Under the pieces are notes generated by a model. It did not search any database. It saw only the letters and a program-made list of their open reading frames with translations, and was not told the DNA's origin. DNA of 64,000 nucleotides from Gnetum montanum (taxonomy: Eukaryota; Streptophyta; Gnetopsida; Gnetales; Gnetaceae), in assembly GCA_015680685.1 (NCBI GenBank), contig MNCI01020127.1, positions 503,454-567,453 on the forward strand. The letters run 5' to 3'. A program made the translations under genes and the position numbers. Shown here in pieces: positions 47,519 to 59,300 of this stretch (its first letter is position 1; each line of letters opens with the position of its first letter).

Positions 47519-48861
47519 TGTATCGTCTGAAATCGTCGGTCTCTGGCTAGAAGGAAACAGAAACCGGGAGATCTCCGGACATGCACAGAAGACCCTACCT
47601 TCGCTTGAGGGCAAACTGGAATTAACGAAGGCAGAGTACCTTGGGTGGTCCGCACGCGGATCAGATAAGGATTTTCCCAAACGTACACTGAGGTGCTATA
47701 CGCTGGGTTATATGTAAACGACGTAACAGGCGTAAAGTAGAGCGTAAACAGTGTAACTGATGCGAACGGAGCATAAATGTAAAAGAGCATAAATAGTATA
47801 CATGTAAAAATTAATGCAAAATTGTAACAGATTTTAGGAAGAAAATGTAACAATGCTATTTCAAAATGAGAGTTACAATGCACCAGTCTAACGTAGTTGT
47901 GGCTTTGACACAAGGCGAACGAATAGCCCCGGTGGATACAGGGATGACTATGGGCTGGTTCAAACTGTAAGCATAGCATAGGGGCTATATGCTCAGCATA
48001 CAGGGTTAAAGTCTAGCGTATCAGGTTCTCTGCTCTGGTTCTTAGTGTCTCTCTTTTCTCTCTAGTTTGCTCCAATTTTTACCAACCAACCTCGATCAAG
48101 TGAAAAATTGGGGTCTTTATACAGGTTTTGACATTAGACTCGGATTGGGTGACACGTGGCATATTGACCGGGTGCGAAAAAATAAAATTTACAAGTGTAC
48201 AACATATTACATCTGCTGGGCGTATACGCTGTGTCAGGCGGCTGTAGACTCTGGGCATATATGTTGGGCATGGAAGGCATATACGCTGGACGTACTAGGC
48301 GTATACGCTCAGCGTATACGTTGTGGATGCTGGCGTATACGCTGTCTGCTGGGCATATACGCTGGGCATATACACTGATGGTTGCTCTACTCATGTGAGT
48401 TCTTGCCTTGTACCAAATCTTGCTTCGTAGTGTTGTTTCCATCTTCGAGGATTGCATGCTGCACGTATTCATCAGTTGTACCTACTGAGCGTACATGTGA
48501 GGCATCTACCCTAGACGTATACACTGGGCATGTATGCTAGGCGTATACGCTGTGGATGTGAACTTGAGCATATACGCTGAGCGTATACGCTGAGAATGTA
48601 AACTTGAGCGTATACGCCTAGCGTATACGTTGAGAATGCATACTTAGTAAAAACTAAGTATCTCGATCTCCAAAGTTACCATGTTCGACACCAGATGCCG
48701 CCGTGGTCGTCTATGAATCCTAGGGAACTGCTCCTCATTGAGTTCGACTCTGCTTGAAGCTATTTATGGGGTTCTCAAGCTTTAGTCATGCTAGGGAGCA
48801 TCGTGACTTAGCTTGATTCTTTTTGGAAAAAGTACTAAACTCGAAATTTTATGTTGTTTTA
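47519..48861 (-). mobile_element. 5' LTR of element D
   Basis: 1,343 bp, homologous to 30820-32176 along its length. TATAAAG on the minus strand at 48115-48121. Palindrome array 48215-48650. The right terminus reads TTTTA where the other LTR has TTTCA, a C-to-T change in the terminal CA. Confidence 0.9.
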
Positions 48862-48866
48862 GCGTG
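48862..48866. repeat. Target-site duplication GCGTG, right of element D
   Basis: Perfect copy of 30815-30819. The next bases continue the dyad cluster of element C that is interrupted at 30819 (GTC-GTAGCG-GAC at 48921-48932). Confidence 0.85.
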
Positions 48867-49000
48867 CAGGAAATGCCAATTTTACGTCATAGCAGATAAG
48901 TACAACACCGTTAGTTTTACGTCGTAGCGGACATTTATTACAGTGCCAATTTTACATCATAGCGGATGTTTATTACCTTGCGTTTGAGCTAAGCATTCGT

Positions 49001-50143
49001 CTAAATGTGGTACTACTTCAGGCACATGTGATTCACCAGATTTGGAAGTTCGTTGCTGTCGATGTTCGCTAGTCTAAATGCTCCATTGCCATATGTGTTA
49101 ATGACCAGGAAGGGGCCTTCCCAACTTGTAGAGAATTTTCTCACTAGTTCATGAATGACCTTAAGAACCAAGTCTCCTTTCTTAATTAATCACTCATGTA
49201 GGTTGTGATGATGCTTCTACTTCTACTTATCTTGATATTTTTCGATGTTGTCGAGCATATGGATGCGTTTCTCCTCCACTAAGTCTAGATCCATGATCCT
49301 GGACTCGTTGTGTTGAGTCTCATTTATAACCACGGAGAGGACCATTGGCAGTGAGGGAATCTATAGTTCTAGGGGTAACACTACTTTAGATCCGTAGACT
49401 AGGTTGTAGGATGTCCTACCAGTAGCTATTCTGCATGTCATACGATAGGCCCATAGCACGTAGAGGATCTTTTTATGCCATCATTTTTTATTGCTGCTGA
49501 GCATCTTTTTTAGTAAATTGATGACCACCTTATTTTTTTCCTCTGCTTGACCATTTGTTTGCGGGTAATATGATGAGGAAAAAGATTTCTTAATACCAAG
49601 GTTATTGTAGAAAGATTTGGTTTTGGTACTACTAAATTGTGGCCCATTGTTAGTCACAATAGTCATGGGAAGCCCAAACCTTGTTACTATGTTATCCAAG
49701 ATAAAATGGCAAACCTGTTGAGATGTAATCTTTCATAAGGGAATAGTCTCGACCCACTTTGTAAAGTACTCAATGGTAGTGATAATGAAGCTATGTCCTA
49801 CAGAAGACTTAGACGTGATGGGGCCTATGATGTCTAATACCCATCATTGGAATGGCCAAGTGATCTCTGTGGTATGTAACTCAGTTGGTAACACGTGTAT
49901 TAGATTTGCATAACGTTGACATGTGTCACATGTCTTAACTTTGGTAAGGCAGTCTCGTTCCATGTACAGCCAGTAATACCCTAAGCATCTAATTTTAGCA
50001 GCCATGGCTCGCGGAGCTATGTGTCCTCCACATAGGCCCTCATGGACTTCACTAACTATACTTTGTGCTTGGTCACTATTAATGCAAGTTAACAATACAC
50101 CATCAAAAGAGTGCCTACATAGAGTACTGTCTCTGATAATTAC
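49001..50143 (-). pseudogene. pol: Element C pol part 2: integrase
   Basis: Continues the frame broken by insertion X. The zinc-binding region lies in 50095-49900 (GGHIAPRAMAAKIRCLGYYW, then CDTC), followed by TRFGLPMTIVTNNGPQF (the usual DNGPQ aspartate is Asn here), NGQAEEKNK, and a C-terminal domain ending near LVNHMCLK and YHI with a stop at 49001. Nearly the same sequence as element A over 387-1240, and it extends further, to the natural end. Multiple stops and frameshifts. Confidence 0.87.
50139..50143. repeat. Target-site duplication ATTAC, left of X
   Basis: ATTAC precedes TGTTGGC and recurs at 53448-53452 after GCCAACA. Joining the flanks after removing one copy restores alignment with element A near 1300. 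Confidence 0.85.
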
Positions 50144-51507
50144 TGTTGGCGACCGTTTGGGACGCGACCGCCAACGAGTGTCCTCGAACAGGATTTAGGT
50201 GCCTGCTGGTCTCTGGCAACACCAAGGCCCAGATACCTCCAAATAACTCAGTAGTTAATGTGAGTATGTGTGTGTGCTGTTGCGGCGTGCGGTTGTGTGC
50301 AATGTAACGATTGCGTGTGTGTGAAATACAAATGACTTACTTTAAGAGATTCAGCCAACTTTATCAAGTACTGTGAGTTATTGAGAGTTTCCTATTTTGT
50401 TCAAACTACCTAGTCTATGCGGTCCCTATAATACCTGCTTGTAACAAGTAAAATTTTGCATAAACATTTGAGCACAACTCCGCAAATCTACTCCTAATTT
50501 TCCCCAGAGAGAGATATATAGTTCCACAAGAAAACTAGAAATAGAGCAAGATTCAAAGGAAATAGACAGAAAGAAAAGAAAGCAGATTTGTGTGGACCTC
50601 AAATATTTAAACAAGGTAAAATGACACGAGTAAACACTTCGCAATAAAGCTATTCCAAATTCAATATCTATGAATTGTTCAAACTTCCAAGACTCAAACA
50701 AGCAATATCTTCAAGACAATCCTACTGTACTACCAAAAATTGCTGCGTAAACTACCATGTACGAGACTCCATTTTGGCTAGACAGTAGATGTCAACGATT
50801 GCATTTAAACAGAACCTTTAAAAGACTTGACAATTTCTGATTGAAATAACACGGAAAATCACTCTAAAGATAAAAAGAAGCTATTCTGGTCCCATCAAAA
50901 TACCAAAGATTTTCTGAACCCTCTCGACTACCAAATTGTTCCACGGCGTGACTACAAACAGAGGCTCTCTTCCAACAATCCAATAGCAGTTCCCAAACGT
51001 TGCACAATAACGAAATTTACTACTAAAATGCTCTCAAGGCTTTTTGAACACAAGCGCTTCTATGGCAAAATTTTAACAGAAATTCCTATTGGGCAACAAG
51101 AACAATAAGAGCAATCTAAAAATCCCAAAATTACTTGCCAAGAATGATACTACCTAAACCACTAGCTAAGCAATTAAAACAAAACAAAAATGAAATGCAT
51201 AACTCACAGGACCATGACAAAGAGGCTGAAATCTTTATTCTAGCAAGCCATCTTGCAAACAATCTTCTTTACAAATCTTCCAAGTGTGATGATGATGCTC
51301 CTTCTTGATGTCTTCCCCCTTGATGCATGATGTCCCTTTCATCCCCCTGAAGCCTTTTTATAGGGCTCAATGGTGGTTAGGTAAGTTACAAAATATCTTG
51401 GGTGGTTTAAACCACCATGGAGACAAAAAAGCTACAATGGACAAGTGTCCTATTCCATGGCCAAGTGTCTTCATTCAGTTGCCAAGTGTCTTCATGTAGT
51501 TGCCAAN

Positions 51508-51780
51508 TCTATCCATTTGCGAGGCCCCAATTAACTTTGATTGATGTGAAATTTGCAGCGATTAATAGCAACAAAGCCTGAGGATACAATGTGTGTTGCC
51601 GATGATCTGCTGAACTTCTCTTGTCCACACCATTCTNTTGCCTTCTTCCCTCTATCCATTTGCAAGGCCCCAATTAACTTTCATTGATGTGAAATTTGCA
51701 GCGATTAACAGCAACAAAGCCTGAGGATACAATGTGTGTTGCCGATGACCTGCTGAACTTCTCGTCCACATCATTCTCTG
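51508..51780. repeat. Duplicated 130-bp segment inside X, with Ns
   Basis: 51508-51636 and 51650-51775 are near copies (CTATCCATTTGC to CATTCT). Single Ns lie at 51507 and 51637. The two copies differ at several bases. An assembly artefact, perhaps two alleles or repeat copies joined, is more likely than a true tandem duplication. Confidence 0.65.
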
Positions 51781-52706
51781 CATTTTTCATCCGTATTTGC
51801 TGCGTCCTGTGTCCTGTGACTCTCCTCAAGTTGCCCGCAGCAACCTTCAGCCCGATTTGCGCACCCCGAGGTCAGATCTGGACGTGGCCGAGGTCCTCGC
51901 CGCACGCGCGACAGAGGCCTCTCCCTGTCTTCTTCTGCAGCCGCTGCTGCGCCCGCTGCTCTCCACCAACACGCAGACGCGGACGTAGCCGTAATGCGTT
52001 GGAATCGGGAAAGAAAAGGTCATGGTTTTTACCACTTCTGCAGGGTTTAGGGTCTGTAGATGTCGCTAATGCTTCTGATATTTTGCTGCGATCGACCGTT
52101 GCTCTTCTGTCCACGCGCTGTGCATCTTTTCGTGGCCGTTGCTCTATTGGAAATTTGGATTCGGACTCGAAACCCTGCAAACCCTTGTTGTAGAAACCTG
52201 CAAGAAACCCTTCCATTTTCGTGAATGCTACAGCCGCGCGTTTCTGTTGACGTATATCCACAACGCCGTGACGATGCCACCGCCATCCTACTGCTGCTGA
52301 TCTTGCCCGTGTGCAGTCCTCCTTTTTGTGGCCGCTGCTGCTCCGTTGTTCTCTCTGCGAGTGCCCATCGTATTATATTTATTATTATTTTTTTTGTTTT
52401 TGGGGCCTCCGTGCTGGCCTTGAACTTTGTCCACCGCTGTTCATCCGCCTTTTCTGCAATCTCTTTTCTTGCTCGATTTTGATCCAGAATTTGCGAAGGT
52501 TGAATTTGCAGTCCTGGCAACATTGCAGCTGGCAAGGGTGCCCGCAGTCCAGCGTTTTCTGGCACTGCTTACTGTGCCACCGTGATTCTGTTGTCATTTC
52601 AGGTTCCTGCTCTATTGAAAAGTTTGGGGTGTCGTCGTTGTGTAGATTCTATAGTTTTCTTAACCAAAGAATATGAATTTTTTTCTGGAAAAGCAGTTGG
52701 TTTTCA

Positions 52707-52997
52707 TCATGTTCCTGTCTTTGCCTGTATTTCGGTTCCCACGATGAGAGCATATGATCCGGGGCTCAGGGATAGTGAATCCTGGGCCATCTCCATGCCA
52801 ATTACATTGGTAGCAGAGCCCATGCCGGAGAAACTAAAGGCTTTGATATTGTCCTTCTCACGTCCTTGAAATGTCCAAAAATTGACTGCAGGAGCTTCCG
52901 ATTCAACACCGTCTTCTATGCTAATTGTTCCATTTGCAAAATTTTTATTTTCTATACTCAATTTTAAAATAACAATATCTTCTCCATCATTTTGCAA
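52707..52997 (-). pseudogene. Unrecognised 96-codon open frame in X
   Basis: Composition looks protein-like (FWTFQGREKDNIKAFSFSG, LSLSPGSYALIVGT). I do not recognise a family. No intron or partner frame can be defined, though two other minus-strand stretches (53297-53445 and 52385-52597) also look non-random. It may be a captured host exon, or chance within the LTR. Since it lies in what should be U3, function is doubtful. Confidence 0.25.
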
Positions 52998-53447
52998 ACA
53001 TCCACTGATAATTTCTCCATTTTATTATTCATACAATCTATTGATTTTATTTTTCGAATTTGGAACTTAGAATTGTTGATAAATGCCTTAGCTTGGCAGC
53101 GGACAACATTTGCAAACACAGATGCCAATAATCCTCATACCAACAACCATCTTTTTCATCTTATATCCAGGGTACTGAGCATCACGGATTTTACTCTACC
53201 TCGTGGCATCCTCACACAAATTTGGATGCACTGATTATAAAAAAATAAACCTGATTCATGCCAATGTTATAAGAAGTCTTGATTTCTTATTAGCGTCTAC
53301 CAAATATAGCCCTTATTTCTAAAATCATATCTTAGAACACCAGACTCAGGTTTCCATCCTCTAAATGCTTCATGCACGACAAGAAGCTTCAGACCATCTC
53401 TAATCTCAGAACCATACTGTTCCATGAAATGGTTAAATGTGCCAACA

Positions 53448-55770
53448 ATTACGTATTGCCTGGCATGCTTACGGATTGCATCCTTTTGTGTAGATGTCAA
53501 CTCGTGCAGTGATTTGCCATGCAGAAGGTAGGTTTTAATGTTATTGTACAATTCTGGCATTCCTTTCGTAGTTAGAGAAGAGATTTGTGCTGCTTAGATG
53601 ACAGGATCTGTACATTCCATCATTAAAGCGGACCAGGTGGTAAACAAATGTGAAGGCACGTTTAAAGCTAGCGTAGCTAATGCATCAGCTACAATGTTCT
53701 CACTACGTGGCACGTGTCGGACATCATTCATTGCAAATTTTTTCAAAAGATCTTTAGCCATATCACAATAGGGCTATAGATGCACAACCTTGCAAGCGTA
53801 GACTTCTGTGATTTGATTAACAATAAGCATTGAATCACCTCAGATTGCTAGGTGTTGGACATTCAGTTCTTTGGCTGCTAACAATCCCCTGAGGAGTCCC
53901 TCATATTCTGCCACATTGTTTGTACAGGGAAACATCAGGCAGTAAGCCAATGAATGAACATCCTTAGGGGAAAGCGTAATGACGATGACGGCACTGCCAC
54001 CTCTGGTAGTCGAAGCTCCATCAAAGTGTGATTTCACTTTGAGGCCTGTTGATGTAAGGCTTAAACTATGTACATGTTCGTCAAGAAACTCGGGCTGTAT
54101 CATGGCCTGATCATTAATCAGTGATGTTACAAGCTAGTCGACTATCACTTGGCCTTTCGTAGAAGATTGGCCAATGTAGTGCAAGTCAAATTCTGCTGTG
54201 ATGGCTTTCTAGCAGGCTATCGTACTGCTCTCGTATAGATTGTTCGTGATTGCGCGTAGAATGTTATTCTTGCAAATTATGTTAACTTGGCTACGAAAAA
54301 GATAGTGTCTACATTTTTTGAGTGCAAAAACTAATGCCAAGTAGTTACGCTCTACTTCATTATACCTCATTTCGTATGCAAATAGAGCATGAATTATATA
54401 ATAGATAGTGATTTCTGACCCGTCGTCCCTCTTTTGACACAACAATGCAGCTATAGACACATATGAACTTGCCAGGTAGATGTAGAAAGGTTGATCCCTT
54501 TGTGGTGGGAAAACCGTTGGTAAATGTAGCAACTCTTTCTTTAGGTTTTCAAATGCACACTAGCAATCCTAGGTCCATTCGAAGTTAACTCCCTTATTGG
54601 GCAGATGTAATTTGTCTATCAACTTCGAGATGAACCTCCTGATAAACTGTAACCTACCCTACAACCCACGTAGTTCTTTGAGGTTCATAGATGGTGCTAG
54701 GTTAATGATGGCCTTAACCTTGTCAGGGTCGACTCGTATGCCAGCCTTCGATACTACAAATCCCAACTTGTATCTGGTTTTAACTCTGAATACACACTTT
54801 TTTGGGTTGAGCCATAGGTCATGCCTAAAACATCATTTAAGGATTAACTCTAGGTTCTCTGGGTGATCTTCCAACTTCTTAGATTTACCAGCTATGTCGT
54901 CTACGTAGTCATTCAATCTCTCTAAGAGGTAATCACTAAAGATATATGTCATGGCGCATTGATAAGTTGCTCCAACGTTTTTTAGCCTAAAGGGCATCAT
55001 GGTATAACAGAAATTTCCCCAAGGGGTTATGAAAGTTGTAGTTAGTTGATGTTCTGGGTTGATACAAATTTGATTGTATCCCAAAAAATCATCCATGAAG
55101 GATAGTAGCACATGTCCAGCTGTTGTATTAATAAGTTGGTCAATACTTGGCAATGGGAAATTGTCTTTAATCATTGCCTTGTTTAGATCATGGAAGTCTA
55201 TACAGATGCGTATTCCTCCCATTTTCTTAGAAACAACAACAATGTTTAACACCCAATCTAAGTAATCAACCATGCGGATGAAACCATCTTAATATAGCTT
55301 AGTGATTTCATCACGCACTGCCAATGCGATTTTGGGCTTAATCTTCCGTGCTTTCTGTCTAACCGCTTTGATACTTTGGTTTAACACGATGTTGTGTTGT
55401 ATCAGTCGCGGGTCTAAACCTGGCATGTCTACGTATGACCATGTGAACATCGTAATGTTATCTTGGAGCACTCGAGATATATCGCTCTATGTTTGTTGGT
55501 CAAGGAGGGAACTAACCTTCAGAGTTTTGCTTCCTCCTTTGTGCGTAACCATAGAGACCTCAGTGAGGGGATCCTCAGTTACATCACCAGCCTCTATGTC
55601 TAGGGTTCAGGCCAAAATTTCTGGCCAATCTAGGGATACTTCCGAGGCTGCTATGGTTATGTAATAGGAGAAAGCATTAGTTCCTATCATTGTAATGTTA
55701 TTATGTCTAAAATTTTCCCCGTATGGGCCTGTTAGGGTTAGGGGTGCAAGTAAAGCTTCGTCTATTTGCA
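53448..55770 (-). pseudogene. pol: Element C pol part 1: RT, RNase H, archaeal-type RNase H
   Basis: Pre-RT segment about 55770-55290 (SYVDMPGLDPRLIQHNIV). RT 55273-54540 with SFMDDFLGYNQI, MPFRLKNVGATYQ and DYVDDIAG. Ty3 RNase H 54532-54209 (ALFAYEMRYNEVE). Second RNase H about 54070-53700 with HFDGASTTRGG and NNVAEYEGLLRGL. The linker to integrase ends near TSTQKDAIRKHARQYVI at 53450, where X interrupts it. Stops and frameshifts are scattered through it. It aligns with 1300-3617 of element A. Confidence 0.88.
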
Positions 55771-55864
55771 AACTGACCTGCAAAAAATGCCAAGAATGGA
55801 AGTTGTTACATTGTTTTTGCCAACATGATGAAATGATAGAAGGTTTTTAGAGATGCGTGTTAAA

Positions 55865-56110
55865 AAGATTGTCAGTTTAAGGTCTTAGTGGACCATTACA
55901 ATATACATATTTTCAAGAAAACATCAAGCCAGGTTTCCTAGGTATTAGCGTAAGGTTTCTCCGAACTATGATGAAAGGTATAACGTGGCATGTCTAGCAT
56001 GTCAAGATAGCTAATTTAGGATTTTGTGTAGACTGTAGTTAATGCGACCAGATTACGAGATGATAAGCTATGTGTTAGTTTAGGGTATTTTCAAATCTTC
56101 ATCAATGCGA
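55865..56110. repeat. Dyad repeat cluster between pol and accessory gene (C)
   Basis: Decayed equivalents of the A cluster. The best unit is GGTC-TTAGTG-GACC with an AGTTTAA lead near 55871-55893. Later units (near 56010 and 56080) have lost the second arm. Confidence 0.7.
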
Positions 56111-56225
56111 TATCTACAAGATTAATGGCGCGATCTTCATGCTTCATGTCAAACTAACATGCCTGCGTTTTGAGAAAGTTCGGCGTTGATCGGACATGAA
56201 AACAATAAGTTTTCACCCTCTCATT

Positions 56226-56233
56226 TATAAGTA
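56226..56233 (+). promoter_or_regulatory. TATA-like box of accessory gene, element C
   Basis: TATAAGTA, 114 bases before the ATG at 56340, identical in sequence and distance to the box in element A. Confidence 0.55.
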
Positions 56234-56339
56234 GACCATTTGTCCTGAGAGTAAACTGTAAACATCACAAGGTTGAGCTAGGCTAAAGTAGAAAGAAAGC
56301 GTAAGCAGACGATTTCATGAAGGTTGTTCAAGCGTAACC

Positions 56340-59300
56340 ATGGCACCGAAGACCAAAGGCAAACATGCCAGGTTGGCAAGGATCAATGAAGTGCAGGAAA
56401 GCTTGGGGCGAATTTCAAAAGCTCGGGTTGATACTCTGGAGGTTACTCCACTTGCCCAGTAAGCCTTTCCTTGTATGATTTTTATTTTCGCTGTCACAGC
56501 ATCGTAATTGTATTTGTTCCAAAGATGTGCACTCTGTTGGGTGTCGTTACCTACCTGTGTTAGCTACGCTACTAGAGTTTGTAATATTACCCCCATCGCT
56601 GTTGTCAGAGACAGACCATGCATCATCACAAGGGTTTGGGTTATATTGGGTAATATTGTACAAACACAATATGTAATTGGTCAGGAGTCTAGGTATTGTA
56701 TCTTTGCGTAGTGCAAATGGGGTTTCATTGCCTTGCCCATAATGGTTGCATGTTATACTAGGGTAATATGTGGTGTTACCTTTATCGCCATTGTCAGAGA
56801 TAGACCTTGCACCATCGCAAGGGTTTGGGCAGTTTTGATAATGCATCTCTAGCGTAACATGTGATTTTCTGGGAGTCAAGATAATGAGAACCCTAGCGTT
56901 GCGTAATGGATTTTTGCGATTTTGCTTTGTTTGGTTCTGACGTTGTTAGTATGTCAAAACTACTTTTTCCAATGGTAGTGTGATTTATTGTAAAGGATTA
57001 TGCTAAGGCCCGTCCTGATCGTCTTGGACATTGTGGGCGTTCAGTGCTGTTTACATGTCCTCACGGCTAATGTTCCTCCTCGTCATACTCATGTAGGGGA
57101 AGAGGCGGTTTGGTTCTGGCAGGCACGTAGGAGTTCTTGCAATTTTTGTTGCGTAACTTTAGTGTAATTATTTGGTCGCATCTACCAACCGAGATAGCCG
57201 CTGCCATTCTGGAGATGCTACTAGTTGGGTCAATGTAGGGCATCTTAACGTTTCTGGGGGATGGCTCAATCGAGACCGTGAGGGGAAAAGACCATGAATA
57301 GAAAATTAAGGGTTTGAGGCATTTATCTTGGATCTGGGAGATGCCCAGGTTTGATTTTTATCACATCTACAATACACTATTCGTGGCTCGTCATCTCATG
57401 ACCTATTTTTAGAATCCACCTGGCATCGTGTATTATGCAGGGGGGTATGTGTTTTCAAGGTGTTATGATGTGCTAATTGTTGTTTGATTTTTGTGTTAAG
57501 TATAAAAAATTGTCTACATTCTGTGACGTAGGTTTTTTATCGATGCTAATGGTCTCCAAGGTGATATAGACATGTTATCTATGGTCGAAACAGCCATAAA
57601 GGAATTCACTTTCATCAGCAATGTGCGTGCTGGTGTCCTAGGACAACTAGGATTTGAAATCCAACACTACTCTATCCGTTATGCCAGATTCTTCGCCAAC
57701 TGTAGAGACTCTGAATGGCTAGATAAGGAGTGGACTTTGGATCATCCTATCACCATTGACAATGTAATAGAGAAAATCCCAGCGTTTCCTTTTCCCTTTC
57801 GACATGGTAAGTTACGCTATGATGATCAACTGTATGACCTTAAGAAGTAGGAATAGTGTATAAGATTTTATTGTTTTTTTGTTTTGTCTAAATTGATGTT
57901 TTATGTTCATAGTTAGGGAATCACGAGAGGTCACAGAGATAGCTTATGGATGTGAGGTGAGCAGTCTCTTTTTCTGCTATGGCAACATAAAAGAAGCACA
58001 ACGTTGGCTCTGCCACGGAGCAGCCCCAGCTGTCATAACCAGTAACCTCCAAGAAGCTAGACTAATGGAGCTATTTCTAGATATAACCCCAGATGTCATA
58101 GTAGCTGAAATGTTAATCCTAGTCGACTCCTTCAATGAAGAAGCTGAGCATCTTCACATGCACGTGGGTAACGTGCGTGTGAGTTTTGATATTAATGCTC
58201 GACTATTTACTGACTTTTTTGGCATTCCTTCTGATGATCTTTTGGTGGAAGAAAGGTTAAAGAGAGGTTCTAAGCATTAGAAGGACATAGAGGAGTGGCT
58301 AGGGGTTAACAAGGAACCAAAAGGCATCCTCACCAATAAAATCCAGTTAGATGTGGCTAATGTCATTTATCCCCTCTTCCGAGCTCACACCTTCCCCAAG
58401 CTACTCTCCCAATGAAGAATCCTTAGCATAGAGTAGGCTCAGATCATGCTAGAGGTTATGGAAGAGGGGACATGATATAATTGGGCTAGTTACCTTGCTG
58501 AAGGCCTGCAGGCTGAAATGGTCAAGCTTCGCAAGAAGCTTGAGTCTCATTTCAAAGTGCATTTTTCCTTTTTCATAGCTTGCTTTCAGTGTTTTGCCAA
58601 ATTCCTAGTGGTTCTCAAGGATGGATTCTAGGTGCAACAAGACCGTAACCAAATTTCCAAACCGTGGATTTCCCAGGTCTTCTGCACGGTCCGATCCCAA
58701 GATCCTCCTGAAGGTATCGGAGAGTCATTTTTGCTAATGACTAAGGATCTGGTGGTGTCTCGTGTGCGAGGCCAAGATAGCGTGGGTGGGGCACCTCCTT
58801 CTTACACCAGTAGTGCATCGAGGGGGAAACGCCTTGTAGTAGAAATAGTAGATTCTTCAGTTCAGCAAAAAAAGCCTCGTCTAGTCGTGGAGTCCTCCAG
58901 CCCAACTAGCGAAGAGGGAAGGAAACTACGAATTAAATTTGATAGGAACGATCCTCCAGCTAGTAAGTAGAAGAATGTGTGATTAGTTTATGCATATTAC
59001 GCTATGTATAGACATCGTTGCATCGTGTAGCACTTGTAAAAAGTAAATATAGTTTTGTTTTGGTTAACTATGTTATTTGACAGAAAAAGGAAAGGATGTA
59101 GAGGAATTGACCCCTGAAACAGGGTCATAGTTTTACGACATGGAGAAGGGGCCCCAGTTCTGGATAAGCAGGCCTTGGTTAACAAGGTAGGTGGTACGCA
59201 GGTTCCTATGCCTGAAGGGGAGACAGGCATAGAGGATGCCGAGGTCCTTTTGGATGAGCTCGAGAAAGAGGAGCGGTTTGTCACTGGTAAGTTTGACCTT

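Larger units (their letters stand above)
30820..48861 (-). mobile_element. Element D: complete 18-kb Tat-lineage retrotransposon
   Basis: Bounded by two homologous LTRs and a 5-bp duplication. Minus order: 5' LTR (48861-47519), primer-site-like segment, leader with GCGTATACGC-type words, gag-protease (46671-42718), dyads, antisense accessory gene (37576-42094), dyads, pol (36840-33314), dyads, polypurine tract, 3' LTR (32176-30820). The LTRs differ at several positions per hundred bases, nearly all transitions, so the copy is not recent. It sits in the dyad cluster of element C's 3' untranslated region. It is the reference copy here because its reading frames are the least damaged. Confidence 0.9.
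50144..53447 (-). mobile_element. Element X: 3.3-kb solo-LTR-like insertion
   Basis: Starts TGTTGGC and ends GCCAACA, perfect 7-bp inverted termini of TG...CA type, with a 5-bp duplication. On the minus strand the order is TATAAAAA (51355-51362), then AATAAA (51234-51239), then about 1.1 kb to the end, which fits U3-R-U5 of one long LTR. I find no gag or pol, and no second LTR inside. A GC-rich stretch (about 51800-52560) differs from the AT-rich rest. The left end can fold: GTTGGCG and CGCCAAC form a 7-bp stem near 50145-50175. A second copy starts at 63802. An unusual non-autonomous element cannot be excluded. Confidence 0.72.

Noticed and set aside
47485-47979. 164-codon open frame at the U5 end of the D 5' LTR
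   Set aside because: Lies wholly in LTR and primer-site sequence; the other LTR copy has stops in this frame.
51696-52193. 165-codon and overlapping frames on both strands of X
   Set aside because: GC-rich stretch open in several frames at once, including both strands over the same bases, which is expected by composition.
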